The position numbers and the translations under genes are program-made. Positions 36,037 to 44,311 of a DNA stretch of 64,000 nucleotides are shown here, piece after piece; positions within the stretch are counted from its first letter, which is position 1; each line of letters opens with the position of its first letter. This stretch comes from Botryobacter ruber (GTDB lineage Bacteria > Bacteroidota > Bacteroidia > Cytophagales > Hymenobacteraceae), in the NCBI RefSeq assembly GCF_003347595.2, contig NZ_QCZK02000024.1:124001-188000 (forward strand), in the 5' to 3' direction. The notes below the pieces were generated by a model. It saw nothing but the letters and a program-made list of their open reading frames with translations. It had not been told where the DNA came from and ran no database searches.

Positions 36037-36140
36037 CAGTTGATTCACTTTAGTATTTACAGATTCTGCTTATTTTCAGAACCAAGCGTTTTACTGCATT
36101 TACCGGCTTTCCTACACGCGAAAATACAGCTCGCTAAAAA

Positions 36141-37532
36141 CTACTGCTTCAGAAGCTTCAGCGTCTGGCTGCCTGCTTCCGTTTGCAGTTGTATAAAGTA
36201 CAGCCCGGCACGCAGTGCAGCACCAGCCTCGCCTTCGCCAACACCCTGACCACGGTCCATTACCTGGCCTGCATTGTTGTAGATAACATAGCTGAACTTA
36301 CCGGCTGCCGTAAAGCGGAAAGATGAAGAAGAGGGGTTAGGATATACACTAACACCAGATTTATTTGCTAAGTCTTTAGCAGCACTTGTTGTTGTTGGGG
36401 TATATTGCCACACAAACAATCCTCTGTTGCCATCACTGGCACCACGGGCTGAAATAAAGAAATTACCGTTTGCTTTATTCATAGCAAAGCCTGTATGGGA
36501 GGCGTTAAAGGTAGTACTTACTCTGTCACCTCCCACATATTCCCATGCTGTACCGGCTGCATTTGGCGTGTAGACAGCACTTCTGCCAGCTACTTCCATA
36601 AAACCAACATAAAGCTTATTATCACTACCGACTTCTAAATTCATCCAATCGATTGTTGGTGCTCCAAAGCCTGTGGCTGGTCCAACATTTTCCCAGGTTG
36701 TACCATTCAAACGAAATACCCTGGCAACTGCTGAGGCAGCTTCAGTTCCTGACCTGATTAGGAGATAAGGCATGTTATTTGGACCGATAGCTATGTCTGT
36801 ATTTCTGGCATGGATACCTGCCAGACTTTCTGCTCCTACTGGCTGCCATTCAGTTCCTACAAGTCTTTGAACGGCAGGTGCACCACCCATGCTATAAGAT
36901 AAGTACAGGTTGTTATTATTATCGAAAGCTATAGCGGTATATTCCACAGCGCCTGTTGATATGCCGGTCTCAGGGCCGACAGGTGACCAGGCAGTGCCTG
37001 TGCCGGAGTAGCGCATTACCACTGCTTTGCTTTCGTTGGCATGGTCTCGGAAAGCCAGGTGCAGTACGCCGCTGTTGTCGAAGGCAAGGGAGGCATAGCG
37101 CCCTTCCGCAGCAGAGTTATAAATAATTTCCCAGGTACTGCCGTTGAGCCTGGCCACCCTCATTCTGTTTGCTACACCGTCTACGGTTCCTTTATCCTTA
37201 AAAGCCACATAAGGCACTCCTTGTGGAGAAAAAGCTATGGAGGTCCACTCTACGCCTCCCGTTGAAAAACCTGCGTTTCCTACTTGTTGCCATTCTGTGC
37301 CAGTCCATCTTTTTACCTGCGTCTTATCTGTAGTAGTAGAACTACCGGTGGTACCATCCACATTGCCACTGAACACTACGTAAGGTGTGCCATCTGGAGC
37401 TACCCCTACAGAAGTGTAGGTAGCCTGCGTCCCACCTGTTCCTGTTAACTGCGCCCATTGCGCCTGTGCATTTATGCCAAATAAGCAACATACCACCAGG
37501 CAAGCAATCCATTTTGTAAAAGTTACTCTCAT
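36141..37532 (-). CDS. secreted propeller-like protein with T9SS type A sorting domain
   Basis: This 463-residue protein is a paralogue of the repeated units in the 1409-residue cargo: the same N-terminal style (CLVVCCLFG...AQAQWAQLTGTGG) and repeated WEIIYNS / FDNSGVLHLAFRDHANESKAVVMRYSG-type blades through about residue 380. It ends with a type A sorting domain (SGVSVYPNPSSSSFRFTA ... GLYFIQLQTEAGSQTLKLLKQ), so unlike its neighbour it needs no SprF and should be anchored by the standard type IX attachment complex. It shares the tandem GCAGGATA element upstream with the neighbouring cargo gene. Confidence 0.9.
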   Translation of the reverse strand: MRVTFTKWIACLVVCCLFGINAQAQWAQLTGTGGTQATYTSVGVAPDGTPYVVFSGNVDGTTGSSTTTDKTQVKRWTGTEWQQVGNAGFSTGGVEWTSIAFSPQGVPYVAFKDKGTVDGVANRMRVARLNGSTWEIIYNSAAEGRYASLAFDNSGVLHLAFRDHANESKAVVMRYSGTGTAWSPVGPETGISTGAVEYTAIAFDNNNNLYLSYSMGGAPAVQRLVGTEWQPVGAESLAGIHARNTDIAIGPNNMPYLLIRSGTEAASAVARVFRLNGTTWENVGPATGFGAPTIDWMNLEVGSDNKLYVGFMEVAGRSAVYTPNAAGTAWEYVGGDRVSTTFNASHTGFAMNKANGNFFISARGASDGNRGLFVWQYTPTTTSAAKDLANKSGVSVYPNPSSSSFRFTAAGKFSYVIYNNAGQVMDRGQGVGEGEAGAALRAGLYFIQLQTEAGSQTLKLLKQ

Positions 37533-37759
37533 AAAATTTCCCTGTTTTTAAAGTTGTTGATGATTAAAATAAAACTGTACTGTAAAAAAATTGCACAAAA
37601 CCCCAACACCAGGCGCATCAGGCAGCAGACTAAATTGCATACCTCGCCCCGGGCATCCGGCACTTAAAAACCAAAAAACTAACTACTGATTGTTACTAAA
37701 GAAAAGTCAGATATTCCTATCCAAATTTTTTACCAAAATATAAGCTCAGCACAATAAAA

Positions 37760-37778
37760 GTATCCTGCTCTATCCTGC
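37760..37778 (-). promoter_or_regulatory. tandem direct repeat, candidate operator (site 2)
   Basis: GTATCCTGC and CTATCCTGC, 10 bases apart start to start, 228 bases upstream of the type A cargo gene. It matches site 1 at 35747-35765. Confidence 0.5.
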
Positions 37779-37995
37779 CTTTTGCTTTTTAGTTTAAAGA
37801 TTTTTTTGAGTTAAAAATATGCAGCAACCTCAACAGCACCATATTGTACCGTTCTAGGAATTAAACCCTTAGACTACCCGTTTGAAAGCGCACACCTGCA
37901 TGCCTTTTTAGTATCGCTGCACCTTCAGTTTTAACAATCCACCACATCGGGCTCCCTGTGTTATACAATTTTTAAACTACCCCCTGCTTTGCCTG

Positions 37996-38027
37996 GAAGA
38001 GCTGTGGCTGTAGTGGCTGGTGCAGAA
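37996..38027 (-). repeat. dispersed 30-bp motif, copy 11 (degenerate)
   Basis: On the minus strand: CTTCTGCACCAGCCACTA, CAG, CCACAGCTC. Recognisable but diverged. Confidence 0.5.
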
Positions 38028-38114
38028 GAACTTTTTCCGTAAAAAAGGAGCGAGGAGGTGGGGAATAACTGGTGTTACAGCAATACTTTATCAAGCTGGT
38101 GCAGCAGGAAAGTT

Positions 38115-38144
38115 CTCTGCTACAGCTACCACAGTTTCTGCTCC
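38115..38144 (+). repeat. dispersed 30-bp motif, copy 12 (degenerate)
   Basis: CTCTGCTACAGCTACCA, CAG, TTTCTGCTCC. Inverted relative to copy 11, 88 bases away. Confidence 0.55.
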
Positions 38145-38184
38145 GGAATTACAGGAAGCAGGGCGGGCCGTTAAACAGCAAACA

Positions 38185-38261
38185 AAAAAGCATCCGGAAA
38201 CCAAGCCTTTATCACCTCTGGCCGAAGCAGGTAAAGGAGCAGAAATTTCCGGATGCTTTTT
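38185..38261 (-). terminator. long-stem terminator of the Spy-like gene
   Basis: Perfect 16-bp arms AAAAAGCATCCGGAAA / TTTCCGGATGCTTTTT with a 45-base loop that has a further small stem (CCTTTA / TAAAGG). It serves the minus-strand gene ending at 38292. Confidence 0.8.
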
Positions 38262-38291
38262 GCAGCTTAGCAGCTGTGGAGCTGCGAGCTG

Positions 38292-38744
38292 TTAGTTGTT
38301 GTTGCGCTGGCGCTGACCCTGGCCTGCCTGGCCACCCTGACCGCCCTGGCCAAACTGACGCATACGCTCCTCGCGCTGTGCCAGCAACTGGTCATACAGT
38401 GGCTTTTGCTCCTCTGTCAGAATAGCTTTGATTTCCTCATCTGTCTTTTTCTGAATTTCCAGGCGTTTCGCCATTCTTTCTTCGCGGCTTAAATCCTGGT
38501 TCTGGCCACGCAGCGCCTGCATCGACTCGAACGAACGCTTGTTAATAGCCTCAAGCTTTGTCACCTGCTCGTCGGTTAATTTCAGCTGCTCTTTGTAGGT
38601 CTTCAGCGTTTGCGCCTGACGCTCTTCCATGGACATACGCTGGCCGCCCTGGCCACCTTGACCACCTTGTGCAGCAGCACCAAACGATAACATGATTCCG
38701 AAGCACAGCATCAGAATACGGGAAAGGGTGTTTACTCTTTTCAT
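38292..38744 (-). CDS. Spy/CpxP-like periplasmic protein with GGQ repeats
   Basis: This 150-residue exported protein has a signal peptide (about 1-25) followed by GGQGGQGGQ repeats. A helical, charged core (about 40-130) contains the LTDEQVTKLEAI and LTEEQKPLYDQLL motifs, the latter matching the LTxxQ signature of Spy/CpxP chaperone-like proteins. A second GQGGQ tail precedes RQRNNN. Family members bind unfolded proteins or act in envelope-stress and metal responses. The Gly-Gln tails are unusual and may come from repeat slippage. Confidence 0.75.
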   Translation of the reverse strand: MKRVNTLSRILMLCFGIMLSFGAAAQGGQGGQGGQRMSMEERQAQTLKTYKEQLKLTDEQVTKLEAINKRSFESMQALRGQNQDLSREERMAKRLEIQKKTDEEIKAILTEEQKPLYDQLLAQREERMRQFGQGGQGGQAGQGQRQRNNN

Positions 38745-38823
38745 GATTTCTTTCTTTTAAATTTTTCGGTTGGACGACACATGCTGCGCCATGGTTTAAG
38801 CTCTTTGAAAAAATATTTTTCAC

Positions 38824-38854
38824 AAAAAAACGGCGACCCTTTTCAGAGTCGCCG
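38824..38854 (-). terminator. terminator of the short sorting-domain protein gene
   Basis: Stem CGGCGAC / GTCGCCG (38831-38837, 38848-38854) followed on the minus strand by a T run (A run 38824-38830). Confidence 0.88.
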
Positions 38855-38875
38855 CCTGTATTTGTATAGGTCCGT

Positions 38876-39253
38876 TTACTTCACCACTACCCGCCGGACG
38901 GTGCTTTTGTTGTCGGTTTCGATCTTTACATAATATAAGCCTTTGGCAAATTTCGTAAGATCTACAACAGTAGAAACCCGGGCATCCGACTGTGTCAGCG
39001 TTTCCCGGTAAATCTCATTCCCGATCACATTCATTACCCGTAGTTCTGCTTTTTTTGCAAAGGTATCCGAAAGCGTTACTGTAAACACACCATAATTCGG
39101 ATTGGGATAAATAGATATCCCTTCCTCGTCCTGTTCAACAGTAAGCGCCTTTTCCTTATCGTCAGCAGCCGAAACAGTTGCCTTGTTTCGTGCCTGCCCC
39201 AACGCCACAAAGAACGACAAGCAGAAGAAAAAAGAAAGTATAAATTGTTTCAT
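38876..39253 (-). CDS. minimal T9SS type A sorting-domain protein
   Basis: This 125-residue protein has a signal peptide (about 1-19), a charged 25-residue linker (KATVSAADDKEKALTVEQD), and then a complete type A sorting domain (about 45-125): GISIYPNPNYGVFTVTLSD, AELRVMNVIGNEIYRETL, KFAKGLYYVKIETDNKSTVRRVVVK. There is almost no passenger, so it is not an ordinary cargo enzyme or adhesin. It could be a remnant, a surface peptide display, or a competitor for the sorting machinery. It has its own terminator. Confidence 0.85.
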   Translation of the reverse strand: MKQFILSFFFCLSFFVALGQARNKATVSAADDKEKALTVEQDEEGISIYPNPNYGVFTVTLSDTFAKKAELRVMNVIGNEIYRETLTQSDARVSTVVDLTKFAKGLYYVKIETDNKSTVRRVVVK

Positions 39254-39415
39254 AGAGGATTATTTCTTATTTCGTTATATTAGAAAACTCTTTATTTTAA
39301 TAAGAACGCTTTAAAGCTAAAATAGTTCATGCATTTTGCCCTATAAATTTAATCATTTTACTAAAAAACCGGTGCTTTTATTGAACAAAATGTAGACTAC
39401 TTTTTTTGTGAAAAT

Positions 39416-40528
39416 TTGAATGACATCATTATAGTTGGCGGCGGCCTGGCCGGGTTGGTCAGCAGCATCGGATTGGCAGGCCAGGGGCTGCAGGTTACGC
39501 TGCTCGAAAAGAAAGTGTATCCCTTTCACCGGGTGTGCGGCGAGTATGTTTCCAACGAGGTGCTGCCTTACCTGCAGGCCATTGGAGCCGACCCTGCTCC
39601 TTTACAACCTGCTGCCATTTCGCGGTTTGCCGTATCGTCTCCGGCAGGCAACCTGCTGGAGGCGCCGCTCGACCTGGGTGGCTTTGGCCTGAGCCGCTAT
39701 GCTTTTGACCATTACATCTACCAGGTGGCACAGCACAAGGGGGTGTCGTTTAAGCTCCAGGCCAATGTGCAGCAGGTATCCTTCGCCAACGACACGTTCC
39801 GGGTACAGACTGCCGGGGGCCACACCCTGCAGGCACCCGTGGTACTGGGGGCCTACGGCAAACGCGCCAACCTGGACCGGCAACTGAACAGGTCCTTTTT
39901 CACGGCACGCTCTCCTTATATTGGCGTAAAGTACCACCTCCGGCTCAACCACCCCAAAGACCTGATCGCACTGCACAACTTTAAAGACGGCTATGCCGGC
40001 ATATCGGCAGTAGAAGATGACCGCTACTGCTTCTGCTACCTGACCACCCGCCAAAACCTGAAACAGCATGGCTCCATTCCGGCCATGGAACGCGCTGTGC
40101 TGTACAAAAATCCGCATCTGAAAAAGGTATTCGAGGAGGCGGAATTCCTGTATGAACAGCCGGAGGTAATAAATGAGATCTCGTTTGCCACCAAAACCTG
40201 TATCGAGAACCACATGCTCATGTGCGGAGATGCTGCCGGTATGATAGCCCCCCTTTGCGGAAACGGCATGGCCATGGCTATACACGCCGGTAAAATAGCC
40301 ACAGAACAGGTACTGCATTATTTCCGGAACGGCCGCAACCGACAGGAACTGGAGCAGGCCTATACCCTCGCCTGGAAACAGCAGTTTGAAACCAGACTGC
40401 GGCTGGGGCGCACGGTACAGCAGCTGTTTGGCGGTGTTGTGCTGTCGGAGCTAACAATAGGCGCGCTCAAACATACACCATTCCTGGTACAGCTGCTCAT
40501 GCGCCACACCCACGGCAAACCATTTTAG
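39416..40528 (+). CDS. FAD-dependent oxidoreductase (geranylgeranyl-reductase-like)
   Basis: This 370-residue flavoprotein has an N-terminal Rossmann motif DIIIVGGGLAGLVSSIGLA and a second FAD motif MCGDAAGMIAPLCGNGMAMAIHAGKIA (about 275-301). It resembles the geranylgeranyl reductase/hydroxylase family of PHBH-type flavoenzymes. The start is a TTG codon at 39416; no in-frame ATG lies at the right place and a nearby ATG (39420) is in another frame. It precedes the type III PKS gene by 182 bases on the same strand and likely tailors that enzyme's aromatic product by hydroxylation or reduction. Confidence 0.88.
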   Translation: MNDIIIVGGGLAGLVSSIGLAGQGLQVTLLEKKVYPFHRVCGEYVSNEVLPYLQAIGADPAPLQPAAISRFAVSSPAGNLLEAPLDLGGFGLSRYAFDHYIYQVAQHKGVSFKLQANVQQVSFANDTFRVQTAGGHTLQAPVVLGAYGKRANLDRQLNRSFFTARSPYIGVKYHLRLNHPKDLIALHNFKDGYAGISAVEDDRYCFCYLTTRQNLKQHGSIPAMERAVLYKNPHLKKVFEEAEFLYEQPEVINEISFATKTCIENHMLMCGDAAGMIAPLCGNGMAMAIHAGKIATEQVLHYFRNGRNRQELEQAYTLAWKQQFETRLRLGRTVQQLFGGVVLSELTIGALKHTPFLVQLLMRHTHGKPF

Positions 40529-40710
40529 AAAAAGAAGCACCAGTAGCAGCAGCTTCGCATATCTAATGCCGTACAGCTTCCGTACTTAGCTTTGTCTGTT
40601 AATCTGTGCACCAACTAGCAGCAATGGTGACAACAAAAACATGACAATCCTGTTTACAGGCAACCAGGCAGGAACCTTTATCAAACAACAACACCCATAC
40701 CCCGCGGTAC

Positions 40711-41832
40711 ATGAGAAGCTACATCAGCGCCATTGGCACGGCTAATCCGCCACATGCAATACCCCAGATGCAGGTAGCAGATTTTATGGCTACCGCTCTT
40801 CAGTTCGACGAGCAGCAAACCCGTAAACTAAAGGCCCTTTACCGGGTTTCCGGCATCGGCAAGCGCTACAGTGTGCTGGAAGATTACACCCGCACCAACG
40901 GCGACTTCACTTTTTACCCAAACACGCCCTCGCTGGAGCCTTTCCCAACGGTGCAGCAGCGGATGAACGAATACCAGAAGCATGCCGTGGCTTTGTCGGA
41001 GGCTGCCGTGCACGATTGTCTTGCGGCTGTGCCGGCTGTGCCGCTCGCAGCCATCACACACCTGATCACGGTAAGCTGCACGGGCATGTATGCACCCGGC
41101 CTGGACATCGAACTGGTGGAACGGCTGACCCTGCTGCCGCATGTGCAGCGCACGGCCGTCAATTTTATGGGTTGCTACGCGGCCTTCAACGCCATCAAAC
41201 TGGCCGACGCCATCTGTAAGGCTGACGCAACGGCGAAGGTGTTGCTGGTCTGTACCGAGATCTGCACCATCCATTTCCAGAAATACACCCAACAGGACCA
41301 CCTGGTATCGAATGCTTTATTTGGCGATGGTGCGGCAGCCGTGCTGATGCAGGGACAGCCGGGGCAGGGCCTGAGCCTGGAGCTGCAGTCGTTCCACTGT
41401 GACCTGGCGCCTGCCGGAAAACCGGAAATGGCCTGGCACATTGGCAACACCGGCTTCGAGATGACCTTGTCGTCTTATGTCCCCGACCTGATCAAGTCAG
41501 GCATCCGGCAGCTGACCAACAGGCTGCTGAACGGTTTAAAAACCAGTATTTCGGATATTAAATTCTTTGCCATACACCCGGGTGGCCGCCGCATCCTGGA
41601 GGTAATAGAGCAGGAACTCGGCCTGAGCCGCGACGACAACCGCTTTGCTTACCAGGTGCTGCAGGAATACGGCAACATGTCGTCGGCAACGGTGCTGTTT
41701 GTACTCAAGGCGCTCATGGACTCGCTTACCACACAGGACCACAACCAGCCGGTGCTCAGTTTTGCCTTTGGCCCCGGACTTACACTCGAATCGATGTTAT
41801 CAAAAGTACATTATGCTGAAGCAACGGTCTGA
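40711..41832 (+). CDS. type III polyketide synthase
   Basis: This 373-residue chalcone/stilbene-synthase-like enzyme has the catalytic triad Cys155 (NFMGCYAAFNA), His289 (IHPGGRRIL) and Asn322 (EYGNMSSATVLF), plus GDGAAAVLM. It is a homodimeric enzyme that extends an acyl-CoA with malonyl-CoA and cyclises the chain. In bacteria, partners of the kind found here (flavoprotein and methyltransferase) belong to alkylresorcinol/alkylquinone pathways such as srsABC of Streptomyces. The methyltransferase gene overlaps its 3' end by 20 bases, indicating translational coupling. Confidence 0.95.
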   Translation: MRSYISAIGTANPPHAIPQMQVADFMATALQFDEQQTRKLKALYRVSGIGKRYSVLEDYTRTNGDFTFYPNTPSLEPFPTVQQRMNEYQKHAVALSEAAVHDCLAAVPAVPLAAITHLITVSCTGMYAPGLDIELVERLTLLPHVQRTAVNFMGCYAAFNAIKLADAICKADATAKVLLVCTEICTIHFQKYTQQDHLVSNALFGDGAAAVLMQGQPGQGLSLELQSFHCDLAPAGKPEMAWHIGNTGFEMTLSSYVPDLIKSGIRQLTNRLLNGLKTSISDIKFFAIHPGGRRILEVIEQELGLSRDDNRFAYQVLQEYGNMSSATVLFVLKALMDSLTTQDHNQPVLSFAFGPGLTLESMLSKVHYAEATV

Positions 41833-42520
41833 AGAGCTGGAACTGATGGATGATCTTTCGCTTTCGGGCGAGGACTTACGGCGGAACCTGGAAGAGCTGG
41901 AAATCATCAACCACTGGCTCGGTGGGCACAAGGTCGTGCTCGACGCTCTGAACGATTTAGTTGCTAACCGGCAGTCTGCCGCTGGTCCGTTACATATCGC
42001 CGACATAGGCTGCGGCGGTGGCGATATGCTGCGCACCATCGCCCGGTGGGCCAAACGTAAAGGAGTAGCCGTAAAACTAACCGGCATCGACGCAAACGAT
42101 TTTATGGTGCAGTATGCGCGGCAGCATTGCACTGCCTATCCCGAAATCAGTATTGCGCAGCACGATGTTTTTTCGGAAGTCTTCCGGCACGAGCAGTACG
42201 ACGTAGTAATTTGCAGCCTTTTCTGCCACCATTTTACAGATGCGCAGCTGGTGCAGTTGTTCCGGCAGCTGCAGGCCCAGACCCGACTAGCCGTCATCAT
42301 CAACGACCTGCACCGGCACTGGCTGGCTTACTATTCAATCAAATGGATAACCAGCCTTTTCTCACGCTCTTACCTGGTAAAGAACGATGCACCGCTTTCG
42401 GTATGGCGGGCTTTTAAACGGCAGGAACTGAAAGAGCTGGTACAACAGGCAGGCATCAGCAGGTACAGGCTGAGGTGGATGTGGGCTTTCCGGTGGCAAC
42501 TGTTGCTCTATGCCAGCTAA
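41813..42520 (+). CDS. SAM-dependent methyltransferase of the type III PKS cluster
   Basis: This 236-residue class I methyltransferase has motif I in IADIGCGGGDMLRTIA (about 63-78), GIDANDFMVQYA, and post-motif DVVICSLFCHHFTD. The start at 41813 (MLKQRSEELELMDD) overlaps the PKS stop by 20 bases; the open frame extends farther upstream only as an alternate frame of the PKS. By analogy with srsB it probably O- or C-methylates the polyketide phenol. No genes for acyl supply lie next to it. Confidence 0.9.
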   Translation: MLKQRSEELELMDDLSLSGEDLRRNLEELEIINHWLGGHKVVLDALNDLVANRQSAAGPLHIADIGCGGGDMLRTIARWAKRKGVAVKLTGIDANDFMVQYARQHCTAYPEISIAQHDVFSEVFRHEQYDVVICSLFCHHFTDAQLVQLFRQLQAQTRLAVIINDLHRHWLAYYSIKWITSLFSRSYLVKNDAPLSVWRAFKRQELKELVQQAGISRYRLRWMWAFRWQLLLYAS

Positions 42521-42616
42521 CTATTCTCCCCGACCGGAAGTATAAACTGACGGAACCATAAACGAACAGGTAACAGCAAAAAGCCCTGCAATTTCAACCA
42601 TAAAGCAACTGACACA

Positions 42617-42826
42617 ATGAAAAAGAGCACCCTCAATTTCTGGCTTCTGTTTTTGGTATCGGTCATCCTGTCGGCTATCGCGATTTCATTTTTTGCCAAA
42701 GCCCTGAAGCTCGTTCTTTATGTCATCCTGGTGCTCGCGCTGTCTCCCATCGTCTACATCCTGCTAAAACTGATTTTCCCGGGCAGAAAGAAATCCGACG
42801 ACGATAAGCTGAAAAAGCGGTATTGA
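42617..42826 (+). CDS. small two-segment membrane protein, unknown function
   Basis: A 69-residue protein with two predicted transmembrane helices (about 8-28 and 31-54) and a basic, lysine-rich cytoplasmic tail GRKKSDDDKLKKRY. It starts 96 bases after the methyltransferase stop on the same strand and may be in that transcript. No family is recognised. Confidence 0.65.
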   Translation: MKKSTLNFWLLFLVSVILSAIAISFFAKALKLVLYVILVLALSPIVYILLKLIFPGRKKSDDDKLKKRY

Positions 42827-42828
42827 GG

Positions 42829-43131
42829 AGTTAGAGAGTTAGAAAGTTTAGGAGTTAGAAAGGTAGAGAGGTAGAATTTGTAGGGGTTGAAGATTTTCAA
42901 CCCATTCACGAATCACAGACAAACCTAATCCTGTTAATCCACTAATCTGGTTAATCATGGTTCAGACAAAAAAACTTCTTTTGCTCCTGCCACCATTGCC
43001 TCTCATCCTGTTATTCCTTAAATCTCCTTAATCCTGTTCAAACAAAAAAAATCCTGTAAATCCTTTAATCTGCTTAATCCTGATTCAGACAAATAATCAC
43101 AAAAATCATTTAATCACTACCATCAACGGTT
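42829..43131. repeat. long dispersed intergenic repeat, copy B (includes 30-bp motif copy 13)
   Basis: Same modules as 21935-22210: GTTAGAAAG/GGTAGAGAG short tandem units, TTGTAGGGGTTGAAGATTTT then CAACCC, the 30-bp motif (42981-43013; TTGCTCCTGCCACCATT then GCCTCTCATCCTG), several TTAATCCTG / TTCAGACAAA blocks, and ACTACCATCAACGGTTC at the end. It fills the whole gap between convergent genes. Confidence 0.8.
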
Positions 43132-44039
43132 CAAAAGAACAGCTGCTGAGCCAGCCGAAAAGTGTTGGCGTGGGCCTCCACGATGTGCGCCAGCTGCTTT
43201 GAATAACCGCCTCCCATACTCACGGCTACCGGTAAACTGTTTTTCCGGCACAGCTCCAGCACCAGCCGGTCGCGCTCTTTACAGCCCTGCAGGCTCATGC
43301 CCAGCTTTCCCAGCTTGTCGCTGTACAGCACATCCACCCCCGACTGGTAAAACACAAACTCCGGCTCCTGTTCCTGCAGCAGGCGGGGCAGCGTGTTACG
43401 TAGCAGCGACAGGTACGTGTTATCATCAGTGCCGTCAGCCAGCGGAATGTCCAGGTCGGAGTGCTCTTTGCGGTGCGGGTAGTTGTTGCCGCCGTGCATG
43501 CTGAAGGTAAACACCCGGGGCTCGTTTTTAAAAATCTGGGCCGTGCCATCGCCCTGGTGCACATCCAGATCTACCACCAGTATCTTTTTAACGCCTTTGT
43601 ACTTGAGCAGGTGGTTGGCGGCAATGGCAATGTCGTTGAGCAGGCAAAAACCTTCGCCCCTGTTGGTGAAGGCGTGGTGGGTGCCGCCGGCAACGTTCAT
43701 CCCGATGCCGAACTGCTGCGCATACAGGGCTGCCTGCACCGTTCCGTTCATGATCACCACCTCCCGGTGCACCAGCTCCTTCGACTGCGGAAAGCCTGTT
43801 CGCCTGACCTCGGAGGGCGTCAGCAGCTGGTGGCTCAGGCGGTACCAGTAATCCGCCTCGTGCGTATCCAGGATAAAAGGCTCCGGCAGTGGTTCCGGTG
43901 CAAAAAGGTTATCGTGGGTGATGGTGCCTTCGTACAGCAGCTGCTCGGGCAGCAGCTCGTATTTGGCCATGGGGAAACGGTGCCCCTCGGGCAGGGAATG
44001 AACAAAAACAGGCGACCACGCAATCTTAAGCATACACAA
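43131..44039 (-). CDS. histone deacetylase family (acetoin-utilisation-like) deacetylase
   Basis: This 302-residue zinc amidohydrolase-type protein has an active-site histidine pair in NVAGGTHHAFTNRGEGFC, a zinc-binding motif LVVDLDVHQGDGTAQIF, FSMHGGNNYPHR, FYQSGVDVL and a C-terminal MGGGYS. Bacterial HDAC-like enzymes deacetylate acetyl-lysine proteins, acetylpolyamines or small acetyl amides. The gene is isolated: a repeat follows and a long leader precedes it, so the substrate is unknown. Confidence 0.93.
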   Translation of the reverse strand: MCMLKIAWSPVFVHSLPEGHRFPMAKYELLPEQLLYEGTITHDNLFAPEPLPEPFILDTHEADYWYRLSHQLLTPSEVRRTGFPQSKELVHREVVIMNGTVQAALYAQQFGIGMNVAGGTHHAFTNRGEGFCLLNDIAIAANHLLKYKGVKKILVVDLDVHQGDGTAQIFKNEPRVFTFSMHGGNNYPHRKEHSDLDIPLADGTDDNTYLSLLRNTLPRLLQEQEPEFVFYQSGVDVLYSDKLGKLGMSLQGCKERDRLVLELCRKNSLPVAVSMGGGYSKQLAHIVEAHANTFRLAQQLFF

Positions 44040-44172
44040 AACTAATGGGTTCAGGCAAAATAAACTACCTCCGCTTTTCCGTCTGAATCAGGATTTACCG
44101 TCATCTTCTTTTTTAAATAGCAACAACTTCATCCTGGCCCCATCAGCACATTTAAAATTAGCACATTACACT

Positions 44173-44204
44173 TTGCTGCAGCAGCCACCACAGCCTCTGC
44201 TCCT
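44173..44204 (+). repeat. dispersed 30-bp motif, copy 14
   Basis: TTGCTGCAGCAGCCACCA, CAG, CCTCTGCTCCTTT: full match in the second block. Confidence 0.88.
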
Positions 44205-44269
44205 TTGATTTTACACAGGATTGAACCGCAGCATCCTGAAAAGTTAACATTCGACAGGCCAATTTGTTG

Positions 44270-44311
44270 ATAAATGTGGATAACTATGTTGATTAATCAC
44301 ATTTATCCACT
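44270..44311. promoter_or_regulatory. inverted pair of DnaA-box-like sites
   Basis: TGTGGATAA (44275-44283, the complement of the consensus TTATCCACA) and TTATCCACT (44303-44311) lie inside a perfect 9-bp inverted repeat ATAAATGTG / CACATTTAT (44270-44278, 44298-44306). Two boxes are too few to call an origin. It could be a DnaA titration or regulatory site, or a hairpin with chance similarity. Confidence 0.35.

Larger units (their letters stand above)
35470..36140. other. upstream region of the large cargo gene
   Basis: A 671-base gap. It holds the tandem CTATCCTGC repeat (35747-35765), one dispersed 30-bp motif (35873-35904) and a terminator (35995-36036). No gene is supported. Confidence 0.5.
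37533..38291. other. 759-base intergenic region
   Basis: It includes the second tandem GCAGGATA repeat (37760-37778), two dispersed motif copies in opposite orientation (37996-38027, 38115-38144) and a long terminator stem (38185-38261). Two short overlapping frames at 38020-38425 run through the repeats and terminator and are not supported as genes. Confidence 0.5.

Noticed and set aside
40606..40640. Weak motif-like AGCAGCAATGGTGACAAC
   Set aside because: Too diverged in both blocks to separate from chance.
44270..44311. Chromosomal replication origin
   Set aside because: Only two DnaA-like boxes and no origin-associated genes in the window; kept as a weak regulatory site only.
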